A DNA stretch of 12,287 bases from an uncultured Desulfomonile sp. (lineage in GTDB: Bacteria > Desulfobacterota > Desulfomonilia > Desulfomonilales > Desulfomonilaceae). Each line of letters starts with the position of its first letter. Positions within the stretch are counted from its first letter, which is position 1. Below are positions 1-6,854 of this stretch, in pieces. Where the stretch lies: the NCBI GenBank assembly GCA_903920415.1, contig CAIXMD010000205.1:1-12287 (forward strand), given 5' to 3'. The notes under the pieces were generated by a model. That model was not told the origin of the DNA and did not search any database. It saw nothing but the letters and a program-made list of their open reading frames with translations. The translations under genes were made by a program, and so were the position numbers.

Positions 1-783
1 ATGAACGAAAACACCGAAATGATCGGCAGGGCCGCGGCGGAGGGATTGGCCAAAAAGCCTTTTGTGAATTACTGGATAGCAGGCGATGATTATGAATACG
101 GTCACGCCGTGGGTGAAGGAATTTGGAACAATCTCAAAAAGTTGAAGCCCGAAGCCAAGTTGATTGGCGAATCCTGGTGGAAGGTCGGCGAGCCGGACTT
201 TACCCCTTACATAACCGCGATTCTTTCAGCGAAACCGGACGCGGTGATAGTAGCAACGGGCGGCGCCGGCTGCGTTCCATTTTTAAAGGCGGCTAAGGCT
301 ACCGGGTTCAACGATCGTGTCCCCTTTTTCATGCACACTGCAACGGAACTCTCTACGTTGAGACCGCTCGGCCTGGATGCTCCGGAAGGCGTGATGGGAA
401 CTTCCAATTACTATTTTTACTATCCGGACACCCCTGAGAACAAGGCGTTTGCTGCAGAATTTAAGGCTGCGTTTGGAAGGGAGCCATCCTTCGGCAGTAT
501 GATCGGCTTCGTCACAGCCCAGTTTATAGCCAAAGCCTATGAAAAAGCCGGGGCCGTTGACAATGAAAAATTCGTCGACGCCATGGAAGGTATGACTGTT
601 GAAAGTCCTATAGGCAAATTAACCATGAGGGATTTCGATCACCAGATAATGTTACCCATGTTCATGGGCGTCACAAAGAAGGTGCCGGGTTATGATTACC
701 TCATAGCGACAGACATTGTGACCATTCCTGCTGAAGATGCTATGCCTCCAGTAGACGAAATAAAGAAACTGAGGGAGAAATAG
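1..783 (+). CDS. Branched-chain amino acid-type ABC transporter substrate-binding protein, 3' part
   Basis: This is the C-terminal ~260 residues of a periplasmic type I (Leu/Ile/Val-binding-like) solute-binding protein, which captures the ligand for the permease genes that follow. The visible part includes the inter-lobe segment with the DDYEYG motif (about residues 29-34), which in this family follows the first lobe, then the alternating strands of the second lobe (PDAVIVATGG, GVMGTSNYYF) and a C-terminal tail typical of the family. The ATG at position 1 is very probably an internal Met: no signal peptide or N-terminal lobe is present, and full-length members have roughly 380-420 residues, so the gene starts outside the window. 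It ends with TAG, 188 bases before the likely livH start. The ligand cannot be fixed from sequence; this fold also binds amides, urea and aromatic acids. Confidence 0.9.
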   Translation: MNENTEMIGRAAAEGLAKKPFVNYWIAGDDYEYGHAVGEGIWNNLKKLKPEAKLIGESWWKVGEPDFTPYITAILSAKPDAVIVATGGAGCVPFLKAAKATGFNDRVPFFMHTATELSTLRPLGLDAPEGVMGTSNYYFYYPDTPENKAFAAEFKAAFGREPSFGSMIGFVTAQFIAKAYEKAGAVDNEKFVDAMEGMTVESPIGKLTMRDFDHQIMLPMFMGVTKKVPGYDYLIATDIVTIPAEDAMPPVDEIKKLREK

Positions 784-971
784 TTGATCTGTTCATCTTG
801 AGTCGGTCTGACAATTGGTCAGTTTAAGGCCGGTTCCGATGGTTTCCGGGGCCTGCCTCTTCCGTTGAGCATAACGAGAGATAATACATGGCTTTTCACT
901 AGTTCCGCAGCCTTTTCAGGTTCTTGCTTCTTGAGCGCCACAGGTCAAATGCTGAGAGAAAAGTTTACATC

Positions 972-1868
972 ATGGAGATTGCTTCAGGGATTACATTGTC
1001 TGCTCTGTCCCAGCAAATTCTGGTCGGACTGAGCAGGACCACGATTCTGTTTATCGTCTCGTCAGGGCTGAGTCTCGTGCTCGGTGTGCTGAGAATTCCC
1101 AACGTGGCTCACGGTTCCCTTTACATGATAGGAGCCTTCTTGTCATACACGATTGCTACATCCGTAGGAGGGGGGTCCTATGGTTTCTGGCTGGCCCTGA
1201 TTCTGGCTCCATTGGGAGTAGCCTTGATAAGTCTAGTGGTAGAAAGAGGTCTTTTCTGTCATCTTTATGAGCGAGAGCATTTGATGCTTCTCCTGTTTAC
1301 TTTTTCTCTCATGCTTCTTTTCAAGGATCTAGTCAAACTTGTGTGGGGATCTGATTATAGGTCTTTTTCGGCTCCCGACATTTTGCAAGGCTCTTTTTCG
1401 ATCTTGGGTTTACCTTTTCCGCGGTACAATTTGTTTCTGTTGATTGTCGGTCCATTGGTTGCTATAGGGCTATGGCTCTTAACCAACAAGACCAAAATCG
1501 GCAAGATCTCTCGTGCCGCAGCCGTCGACAGGGAGATGGTCGGGGCGGTGGGGATCAATGTGAGCCTGGTCTTTGCTTTTGTGTTCATTATTGGGTGCTC
1601 TCTGGCGGGGCTGGGAGGGGCTCTTGTAGCCCCTACTCAAAATATTAACCAGGGCATGGACCACACCATCATTATGGAAGCATTTCTAATCGTCATTATA
1701 GGAGGGCTGGGCAATATTTGGGGAGCCCTGTTAGGTGCTCTCATATTCGGCCTTACAGATGCTATCGGAATCCTTGTATGGCCGCAGTTTGCCATTATTT
1801 TCCCTTATCTGGCTGTTGTAACCGTCCTGATGTTTCGTCCAAAGGGGCTACTGAGAGCGACGTGGTAA
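972..1868 (+). CDS. livH: Branched-chain amino acid ABC transporter permease (LivH family)
   Basis: An inner-membrane permease of the LivH type, about 298 residues, almost entirely hydrophobic helices. Family hallmarks are the N-terminal GLSLVLGVLRIPNVAHGSLY stretch, a mid-protein segment with AAAVDREMVGAVGIN (the cytoplasmic coupling loop that contacts the ATPases), and near the end GGLGNIWGALLGALIFG. I chose the ATG at 972 over an in-frame TTG at 924 because family members begin close to the first hydrophobic helix and the 16 extra residues are charged and unlike the family. A GAGAG lies upstream at 954-958, though the spacing is long, so the start is only moderately sure. It pairs with the next gene (LivM type) to form the heterodimeric channel. 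The 5' gap to the binding-protein gene shows no convincing promoter. Confidence 0.9.
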   Translation: MEIASGITLSALSQQILVGLSRTTILFIVSSGLSLVLGVLRIPNVAHGSLYMIGAFLSYTIATSVGGGSYGFWLALILAPLGVALISLVVERGLFCHLYEREHLMLLLFTFSLMLLFKDLVKLVWGSDYRSFSAPDILQGSFSILGLPFPRYNLFLLIVGPLVAIGLWLLTNKTKIGKISRAAAVDREMVGAVGINVSLVFAFVFIIGCSLAGLGGALVAPTQNINQGMDHTIIMEAFLIVIIGGLGNIWGALLGALIFGLTDAIGILVWPQFAIIFPYLAVVTVLMFRPKGLLRATW

Positions 1869-1873
1869 GGAGG
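1867..1873 (+). promoter_or_regulatory. Strong Shine-Dalgarno that fixes the TTG start of livM
   Basis: AAGGAGG begins inside the livH stop codon (TAA, 1866-1868) and sits 7 bases before TTG at 1881. The perfect match to the 16S anti-SD and good spacing make this unusual start codon credible and suggest translational coupling to livH. Confidence 0.75.
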
Positions 1874-1880
1874 CCAAGTA

Positions 1881-2840
1881 TTGTTTAACGGATTCGCGGG
1901 ACGGAACTCCCTGCCCTTGGTGCTGGGATTTGGCATTATTCTTCTCTGTGCACCTCTTTTTTTCGCCAGGTTCTATATCTATTTGATTGCTCTGATCCTC
2001 GTCACCGGTCTGCTGGCCATGAGTCTCAACATGGTTCTTGGCCATGGAGGCATGTTCCAGTTTCACCATGCCGTGTTCTACGGGACTGGCGCGTATGCGT
2101 GCGCTCTGATGCTCCACAAGACGACCTTGCCTGCCGCTTTTGGTTTCATTTTGGGCCCGGTTGTCGCTGCAATTCTGGCTCTCATCATGGGAATAATTTG
2201 TGTCAGATTATCAAAACTCTATTTCGGTATGCTTCAACTCTCTCTCGGATCTCTGGTCTGGGCTCTTGTATTCCGATGGTATTCTTTCACCGGCGGAGAT
2301 GATGGAATTCACGGGATACCTATGCCTTCCCTCATAGCTTCAATCAATGGATCCTATTACTTCACCCTGATTATTTCCGGCGTATCCCTGTTATTAATGT
2401 ACCGCATCGTCAATTCACCATTTGGACGTGTTTTTGAGGCGATCCGCGACAACCCGGAGAGAAGTGAAGGAATAGGTATTAACGTAAAGCATCATCAATT
2501 GGTAGGACAGGTCTTCGCCGGATTTTTCGCAGGAGTGGCTGGTGTCCTTTTTGTCTGTGTGGAAGGATCTGTATTCCCAGAACTCATGTTCTGGACGCTT
2601 TCGCTTGAGATATTGATCATGTGCCTCCTCGGGGGTTGGTTTACCTTTTGGGGCCCTATGCTGGGAGCAGCCATCGTTGTTACCTTGAGAACGATCGCGG
2701 GCGTCTACACTGAATACTGGACCATGGTTCTCGCCATCATCCTCATGCTGCTGATTTTCTACTTGCCCCAGGGGGTATTGGGTTATTTCGAGGAGTTGTT
2801 TCATCACAGGAGAACCACCTCCGTGCCAAAGGACATATAG
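1881..2840 (+). CDS. livM: Branched-chain amino acid ABC transporter permease (LivM family)
   Basis: The second inner-membrane permease subunit, 319 residues, with multiple hydrophobic helices. The conserved LivM features are an N-terminal ALILVTGLLAMSLNMVLGHG segment, a GTGAYACAL helix end, and the cytoplasmic coupling loop AIRDNPERSEGIGINVKHHQ, followed by FAGFFAGVAGVLF. The usual LivM GLLSLGHAAFFG motif appears here as GMFQFHHAVFYG, a local divergence in an otherwise standard protein. Translation starts at TTG 1881, supported by an AAGGAGG 7 bases upstream; no nearby ATG fits as well. The TAG stop is directly abutted by the ATG of livG. LivM normally heterodimerises with LivH and docks LivG/LivF. 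Confidence 0.92.
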   Translation: MFNGFAGRNSLPLVLGFGIILLCAPLFFARFYIYLIALILVTGLLAMSLNMVLGHGGMFQFHHAVFYGTGAYACALMLHKTTLPAAFGFILGPVVAAILALIMGIICVRLSKLYFGMLQLSLGSLVWALVFRWYSFTGGDDGIHGIPMPSLIASINGSYYFTLIISGVSLLLMYRIVNSPFGRVFEAIRDNPERSEGIGINVKHHQLVGQVFAGFFAGVAGVLFVCVEGSVFPELMFWTLSLEILIMCLLGGWFTFWGPMLGAAIVVTLRTIAGVYTEYWTMVLAIILMLLIFYLPQGVLGYFEELFHHRRTTSVPKDI

Positions 2841-3578
2841 ATGTTGAGGGTAGAAGGCTTAGAAAAATCATTCGACCGCTTCCTCGCGGTTAAACAGGCC
2901 AACTTAACGGTCGACGACGGAGAGATAGTCGCGGTCATCGGACCGAACGGAGCAGGCAAGAGCACCTTATTCAAGCTTATTGCCGGTCACTTGAAACCGG
3001 AAAAAGGAAAGGTCATTTTCAAAGGTGAAGATATTACCGGTCTCCCTCCCCATCAGATCTGTAAGAAAGGTATAGGTCTGTCATTCCAAGTTGTTAACGT
3101 TTTTAGTCGGCTCACGGTATTCGAGAATGTTCGGGTAGCTGTTCTCTCTCACCAGGAAAAGACATTCAAATTCCTGTCGTCTGCTCATACTTCGGCAGTG
3201 AAGGAAACCAATGAAATTCTGGACAGCGTAGGTCTCTGCAGCGTTTCAAACCGAATCAGCGGCTCGCTCTCCCATGGGGAACAAAAGGTACTTGAAATGG
3301 CCATAGCGCTCGGGACTTATCCGCAGCTCCTGATCTTGGACGAACCGACCGCGGGAATGTCTCCTGAAGAAACGTCAAATATGATTTCTTTGATCAATCG
3401 CTTAACCCGAGAACTGGGGTTAACCATCTTGTTCTGCGAACATGACATGGACCTCGTTTTTGCTATTGCCGGAAATATTATGGTTATGCAACAAGGCGTG
3501 ACCATAATCCAAGGACATCCCGAAGACATCAGGTCTAACGTGCTCGTTCAAGAGGCCTACCTTGGAGGGGCCGACTGA
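2841..3578 (+). CDS. livG: Branched-chain amino acid ABC transporter ATP-binding protein (LivG family)
   Basis: A cytoplasmic ATPase subunit of the importer, 245 residues, the usual LivG length. Walker A is GPNGAGKST at residues 34-42, the Q-loop is in LSFQVVNVF, the signature is LSHGEQ (the LivG variant of LSGGQ), Walker B is LLILDEPTAG, and the H-loop histidine is in FCEHDMD. The start ATG directly follows the livM stop (TAGATG), so translation is likely coupled. Its own stop overlaps the livF start by one base (TGATG). It pairs with LivF to energise transport through LivH/LivM. Confidence 0.95.
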   Translation: MLRVEGLEKSFDRFLAVKQANLTVDDGEIVAVIGPNGAGKSTLFKLIAGHLKPEKGKVIFKGEDITGLPPHQICKKGIGLSFQVVNVFSRLTVFENVRVAVLSHQEKTFKFLSSAHTSAVKETNEILDSVGLCSVSNRISGSLSHGEQKVLEMAIALGTYPQLLILDEPTAGMSPEETSNMISLINRLTRELGLTILFCEHDMDLVFAIAGNIMVMQQGVTIIQGHPEDIRSNVLVQEAYLGGAD

Positions 3579-4276
3579 TGCTCGAAGTAGCAGGTATCCA
3601 CACCTATTACGGGTTGAGCCATGTTCTATTCGACGTCTCCCTGAACGTCTTGAAGGGAGAAATCGTGTGCCTGTTGGGAAGAAACGGCGCCGGCAAGAGT
3701 ACGATCATAAAAAGCATCATGGGGTTGACTCCTCCACGCCAGGGGAAGGTAACATACAAAGGACAAGACATTACTGGCATGAGTCCATATCTAGTAGCGC
3801 GTAAAGGCATAGGGTTTGTGCCCGATGATCGGCGGGTATTTGCAGATCTGACGGTGGGCGAGAATCTTGAGATATCCGAGCGGAAGACACTCGATGCGGG
3901 AGCATGGACCAAAGATCGGGTGTATGAATTCTTCCCACCGCTCTTTCACATCGATTCCAGAAAAGCAGGGCTGCTTAGCGGGGGCGAACAGCAGATGCTG
4001 ACGATAGGCCGAGCCTTGATCACGAATCCTGAATTCTTGCTGCTGGATGAGCCAACCGAAGGTTTGGCTCCCCTCGTAGTCAAGATGCTCAAACAGCGAA
4101 TTCGTGAGCTGAGAGACCACGGCTTGACTGTTTTATTGGCCGAACAGAACCAGAGAATCGCTCTGGAACTGAGTGATCGGGGCTACATAATCGATAACGG
4201 TGTTATCAGGTTCCAAGGGAGTATTGAAACCCTCAGAAAGAATGAGGAAATACGTAAGAAATATCTGCTCGTATAG
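3578..4276 (+). CDS. livF: Branched-chain amino acid ABC transporter ATP-binding protein (LivF family)
   Basis: The second ATPase subunit, 232 residues. Walker A GRNGAGKST lies at residues 34-42, the signature is LSGGEQQ, and Walker B is LLLDEPTEGLAP. At the H-loop position the sequence reads LLAEQNQRIAL; a glutamine in place of the switch histidine is the normal LivF pattern (VEQN), so it is not a defect. The start overlaps the livG stop by one base. This is the last gene of the importer operon; a run of seven T's follows the stop codon. Confidence 0.95.
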   Translation: MLEVAGIHTYYGLSHVLFDVSLNVLKGEIVCLLGRNGAGKSTIIKSIMGLTPPRQGKVTYKGQDITGMSPYLVARKGIGFVPDDRRVFADLTVGENLEISERKTLDAGAWTKDRVYEFFPPLFHIDSRKAGLLSGGEQQMLTIGRALITNPEFLLLDEPTEGLAPLVVKMLKQRIRELRDHGLTVLLAEQNQRIALELSDRGYIIDNGVIRFQGSIETLRKNEEIRKKYLLV

Positions 4277-4283
4277 TTTTTTT
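4250..4283 (+). terminator. Weak candidate rho-independent terminator after livF
   Basis: A 5-bp stem, ATACG (4250-4254) and CGTAT (4270-4274), spans the livF stop region and is followed after two bases by seven T's (4277-4283). The stem is short and AT-rich with a 15-base loop, so it would be weak. Position and T-run are right for ending the liv operon. Confidence 0.3.
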
Positions 4284-4321
4284 GAACCCGCCCCCTGAGT
4301 TGTGTTCCGTGTTACTGGCAA

Positions 4322-4363
4322 ACCATACTTAATTTTGGCCACGTCTCAAGGATTGAGTATGGT
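4322..4363. repeat. 12-bp inverted repeat between convergent livF and tumA
   Basis: ACCATACTTAAT at 4322-4333 pairs with ATTGAGTATGGT at 4352-4363: 11 Watson-Crick pairs and one G-T, with an 18-base loop. It sits in the 163-base gap between two converging genes. No T-run follows on either strand, so a classical intrinsic terminator is not supported. A factor-dependent or bidirectional terminator, or an insertion scar, remains possible. Confidence 0.5.
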
Positions 4364-4439
4364 ATCCCAAAGTTAGACGAAAACAATTGGTTGAGCGTAT
4401 ACCCAATGTCCGAATTCCGAAGGCTCATGCCAACCTCAC

Positions 4440-4817
4440 CTACTGAATAGCTATTTCAAGCAAAATCTTGTCATAATTGACTACCGGGGTTGTCTTGCCC
4501 CTGCCTTCATCACTTCTCTCCAATTCGATAAATCCCGCCTCAGCAAGAAATTGAACATCGTCATAAGTATTCTTTATGTCTCTTCCAAGAATTTTCGCCA
4601 ATTGATATATAGAAGAAGGATGCGTTTTCTTGACGGTTTTGATAATCCATAATCGTTCCTCGGTAAGAACTTTCCTCATTGCTTCCAGATTCTCAAAATA
4701 AATCCCGTCGTGTTTTCTGACCCTTTTGCCCTTGTCAATTCGGTTCCACGCCTCTTTGAGTTCTTCGGAAAGTTCATCCGTTGATCTAATTGCTATCCTA
4801 ATATTTCTGACTCTCAT
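4440..4817 (-). CDS. Winged-helix antitoxin, TumA-like (HVO_A0114-type HTH)
   Basis: A 125-residue DNA-binding protein encoded just downstream of the DUF6516 toxin. A predicted winged helix-turn-helix covers about residues 50-115: TEERLWIIKTVKK, then the HTH proper (IYQLAKILGRDIKNTYDDV), then the wing (AGFIELERSDEGRGKTTP). This matches the HTH family that routinely partners DUF6516/TumE toxins. Its ATG overlaps the toxin stop as ATGA (4817-4814), so translation is coupled. The toxin-first gene order is the known TumE-TumA order. By analogy it would bind the toxin and repress the shared promoter upstream of the toxin. The locus is visibly AT-richer than its neighbours (for instance 18 of 60 G+C at 4561-4620). 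Confidence 0.75.
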   Translation of the reverse strand: MRVRNIRIAIRSTDELSEELKEAWNRIDKGKRVRKHDGIYFENLEAMRKVLTEERLWIIKTVKKTHPSSIYQLAKILGRDIKNTYDDVQFLAEAGFIELERSDEGRGKTTPVVNYDKILLEIAIQ

Positions 4818-5128
4818 AATTGACCTCTCTTGAAGCGTTCAATATCCCCCATGAAATCATCCCATAACTTATCAATGCCTTCAAAAGTATAAGAAGATTC
4901 CTGATCCAGATAATGCTTGTGATCACCTTTGCTTTCGGCATTGTCATAACCGATAATTCTCTCTCCATCTACTATGAAGGCAAGAGAATATTTTATCCCG
5001 TGGGGTTTATCTTTGCTCCTGACTTTTTTTCGCGGGAAAACACAACTCAGAATGTATATAAGTTCAAGACCAGATTCAAGCGCACCTGGAGAGAATCCCA
5101 CTGTAAGGCATGAGGATCGGTCGCGCAT
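4814..5128 (-). CDS. TumE-like toxin, DUF6516 family
   Basis: A 104-residue protein whose central and C-terminal part strongly resembles the DUF6516/TumE toxins: HGIKYSLAFIVDGERIIGYDN followed by a KGDHKHY motif and a C-terminal amphipathic region, FEGIDKLWDDFMGDIERFK. The GYDN...GDHxH block is the family hallmark and probably part of the active surface; family toxins act on RNA/translation. The first ~45 residues are less typical, and no clear Shine-Dalgarno precedes the ATG at 5128, so the start is uncertain; an in-frame GTG ten codons in is an alternative. It is transcribed away from the metal cluster and toward livF, with the antitoxin gene overlapping by 4 bases. Confidence 0.72.
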   Translation of the reverse strand: MRDRSSCLTVGFSPGALESGLELIYILSCVFPRKKVRSKDKPHGIKYSLAFIVDGERIIGYDNAESKGDHKHYLDQESSYTFEGIDKLWDDFMGDIERFKRGQL

Positions 5129-5139
5129 AGTTTTTCATA

Positions 5140-5152
5140 GAAAATGATTTTC
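5140..5152. promoter_or_regulatory. Perfect palindrome upstream of the toxin gene, possible operator
   Basis: GAAAAT-G-ATTTTC is a perfect 6-bp-arm palindrome located 12 bases upstream of the toxin start on the minus strand. Type II TA operons are usually autorepressed at such sites. The region is AT-rich, so chance occurrence cannot be excluded. Confidence 0.3.
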
Positions 5153-5157
5153 GTGTC

Positions 5158-5185
5158 TTGACTTAGACGGAATAAATAGTAGACT
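5158..5185 (+). promoter_or_regulatory. Candidate sigma70 promoter for the Cys-rich protein gene
   Basis: TTGACT (5158-5163) and TAGACT (5180-5185) are separated by 16 bases. Transcription would begin near 5192, leaving a leader of about 28 bases before the ATG at 5220. This also argues against using the TTG at 5199 as the start. Confidence 0.4.
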
Positions 5186-5219
5186 AAATAAGTAAGCTTT
5201 GTGGCGCGAAAGGGCCAAA

Positions 5220-5681
5220 ATGCTGATCAGATCTGTAGCAATAATGGTATGTATCTCGTTGGTGGGCATGACGGTAGTGCCTGCTTCGTGGCTCCCCTGT
5301 TGCTGCAAGTCCAAAAGCAAGTCATTAGAATCTGAGAGACCTATTGCGTCCTGTTGTGCTGAGAAATCTTCCATCAATTTTACGATACCTAACTCACAAG
5401 GACATTCCTGCTGCCCGGTCAATCTGAAGGATGATCGATCCTGTGCCTGCAGCAGCGCTATTAGGGGAATTTGCAGTGCGTGCAGATGCGCAGAACAGAT
5501 GCAAATAGTTGCTCTGTCCGGATATTCCGCTCAAGAGGAAACCAGTAGAGACCGTCTGGTAACACTATATTCAGTTTCCCAGTCCTCGGTGATCGTGCTT
5601 GCCAATAATTCAGTTCCTGTCAAGGATGTCAATCCGCCGGGCATGGTCACTCTTCTCCGAACTTTCATCCTCGTATGTTGA
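5220..5681 (+). CDS. Small secreted cysteine-rich protein, putative periplasmic metal binder
   Basis: A 153-residue protein I cannot assign to a named family. It begins with a Sec-type signal sequence (charged start, hydrophobic residues about 5-22, VVPAS as a possible cleavage region). There are 14 cysteines, 12 of them in clusters: CCC at 27-29, CC at 45-46, HSCC at 62-65, CAC at 75-77, and C85, C88, C90. The remaining two are C11 in the signal sequence and C153 at the C-terminus. Such density of Cys pairs outside the cytoplasm suggests soft-metal binding or sequestration, fitting the metal genes downstream. No lipobox is acceptable, because Pro precedes the first cluster. I chose ATG 5220 because AAAGGG lies 5 bases upstream; the TTG at 5199 lacks one. 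A perfect TTGACA follows the gene, so it may be transcribed separately from the rest of the cluster. Confidence 0.65.
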   Translation: MLIRSVAIMVCISLVGMTVVPASWLPCCCKSKSKSLESERPIASCCAEKSSINFTIPNSQGHSCCPVNLKDDRSCACSSAIRGICSACRCAEQMQIVALSGYSAQEETSRDRLVTLYSVSQSSVIVLANNSVPVKDVNPPGMVTLLRTFILVC

Positions 5682-5691
5682 TTCTCTCCTG

Positions 5692-5721
5692 TTGACAATC
5701 TTGATCTAAACACCCTAATTT
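5692..5721 (+). promoter_or_regulatory. Candidate sigma70 promoter for the metal-efflux operon
   Basis: A consensus -35 TTGACA (5692-5697) is followed after 18 bases by TAATTT (5716-5721), a poor -10. The position, 78 bases before the HMA gene, is suitable. A poor -10 with longer than usual spacing is common at metal-responsive (MerR-type) promoters, but no clear MerR dyad was found. Confidence 0.35.
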
Positions 5722-5798
5722 AATCCAAATACGGCCGCAACAATTCAAGTGAAGAGCATTGCGCCGTCATATCGGTCCGTTTACAAGGATCGACTAAA

Positions 5799-6758
5799 AT
5801 GAATGGGAGTACTGGCATGTCTGTCGAAAGAAAAATGAAGAAGATCAACATGGATACGTTGGAAAATGCTGAACGAAAAATCTCCGTCAGCAGACTGCGC
5901 AGGGTAGGGGTTGCTCTGATAGTACTCGTCCTGCTGGGTAGCGGCGGATACGCTGCGTACAGAATGATGACGGGTCAGGTAATAGGGTCGCGTTTCACCG
6001 TCAACAAGATGAACTGTCCTGCATGTGTCATCACCGTCAAGGAAGTTACCGGCAAGATCCCCGGAGTGGTAGAGACCGTTGTGAGCTTGGCGGCTCAGGA
6101 CGTCACGGTGAAGTTCAGGGAAAAACAGACCAACCCTGAGACCATTCAGGAGGCGATAGCGCGAGCTGGATACCCGGTCAAGCTTGACGGCTTGTTTAAG
6201 CCCATGGGTTCGGGGATCAACGAGGTCCTCGTGGCCGATGTTAATGGAAAGCCTTTGTTTGAGCGGGATTTGAAACTTCCATTGGATGTGGTCAAGAAAG
6301 AAACCAAGGCTGATCTGCCTTCCGCTTTTTTCTCCGTAGTGGGTAAAAAGATTCTTCTTGATGCGGCCGATGCTCAGATGGTCGTTGTGCAGCCTTACGA
6401 AGTTGAGGAGGAGGTCCGGAGAATATTTGGAGAGCAGGGAACATCACGAGAAGAATTTCTCACCTGGATATCCTCCACGTACGGTTCGCCGGAGAAGTAC
6501 TATCAGATAGTCGGCCAAAGGTTGGGCATACGCAAGCTCCTCGATGAAAATGTTCTTCAGGGCATTGAGGACCCTGTTGAAAAAAAGCGAAAAACCTTTG
6601 AGTGGGCCGGAAAGCTCTTCAAGGACGCAGATGTCAAGATTCTGGATCCGGGTTTGAAAGAGAAGGTTCACGCTTCAGTGGGGCAAGACGAATGGAAAAC
6701 CCTGTGGCCTAGAATGATTGCACAAGACACTGAACTGAAAAGCCTGTTGGTCCAGTGA
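5799..6758 (+). CDS. Membrane-anchored HMA metal-binding domain fused to a SurA-N-like domain
   Basis: A 319-residue protein in three parts. A basic N-terminus leads into one transmembrane helix (about residues 36-55, VGVALIVLVLLGSGG), so the rest should face the periplasm. A heavy-metal-associated domain follows at about 65-129, with the metal-binding pair MNCPAC (C73, C76) and the closing AGYPV typical of this fold. Residues ~142-255 (VADVNGKPLFERDL ... LGIRKLLDENV) look like the N-terminal chaperone domain of SurA/parvulin-type isomerases, but no parvulin domain follows; the C-terminal ~60 residues are helical and unassigned. AAGGA at 5785-5789 supports ATG 5799, though ATG 5817 behind GGGAG is also possible. 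The context suggests that it captures a soft metal in the periplasm, or helps load or fold a neighbouring metal protein. Confidence 0.75.
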   Translation: MNGSTGMSVERKMKKINMDTLENAERKISVSRLRRVGVALIVLVLLGSGGYAAYRMMTGQVIGSRFTVNKMNCPACVITVKEVTGKIPGVVETVVSLAAQDVTVKFREKQTNPETIQEAIARAGYPVKLDGLFKPMGSGINEVLVADVNGKPLFERDLKLPLDVVKKETKADLPSAFFSVVGKKILLDAADAQMVVVQPYEVEEEVRRIFGEQGTSREEFLTWISSTYGSPEKYYQIVGQRLGIRKLLDENVLQGIEDPVEKKRKTFEWAGKLFKDADVKILDPGLKEKVHASVGQDEWKTLWPRMIAQDTELKSLLVQ

Positions 6759-6854
6759 GATCAAGGATGCCGGCCGTCTCTCAAGCCTGTCATTGGAAAA
6801 CCTATGACCACAAGCTCTACTCAAAAGTTATCTCATTAAGAAAGGACGAATAAA

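Noticed and set aside
808..822. Hairpin CTGAC-AATTG-GTCAG after the binding-protein gene as a terminator
   Set aside because: Only 5 bp and followed by just three T's; too weak to call, and the gap may need to be read through to livH.
924..971. Upstream TTG start for the livH gene
   Set aside because: The extra 16 residues are charged and unlike LivH N-termini; ATG 972 directly precedes the first hydrophobic helix.
2415..2807. 130-codon minus-strand frame inside livM, and similar long antisense frames at 7455-7952 and 9900-10328
   Set aside because: They lie entirely opposite well-recognised genes, have low-complexity shadow-like composition, and match no family I recognise.
4255..4440. Insertion sequence or att site at the livF/TA junction
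   Set aside because: No transposase, no target duplication and no tRNA or integrase were seen; only the inverted repeat is supportable.
5199..5219. TTG start for the Cys-rich protein
   Set aside because: No RBS, and it lies almost at the predicted transcription start; ATG 5220 has AAAGGG upstream.
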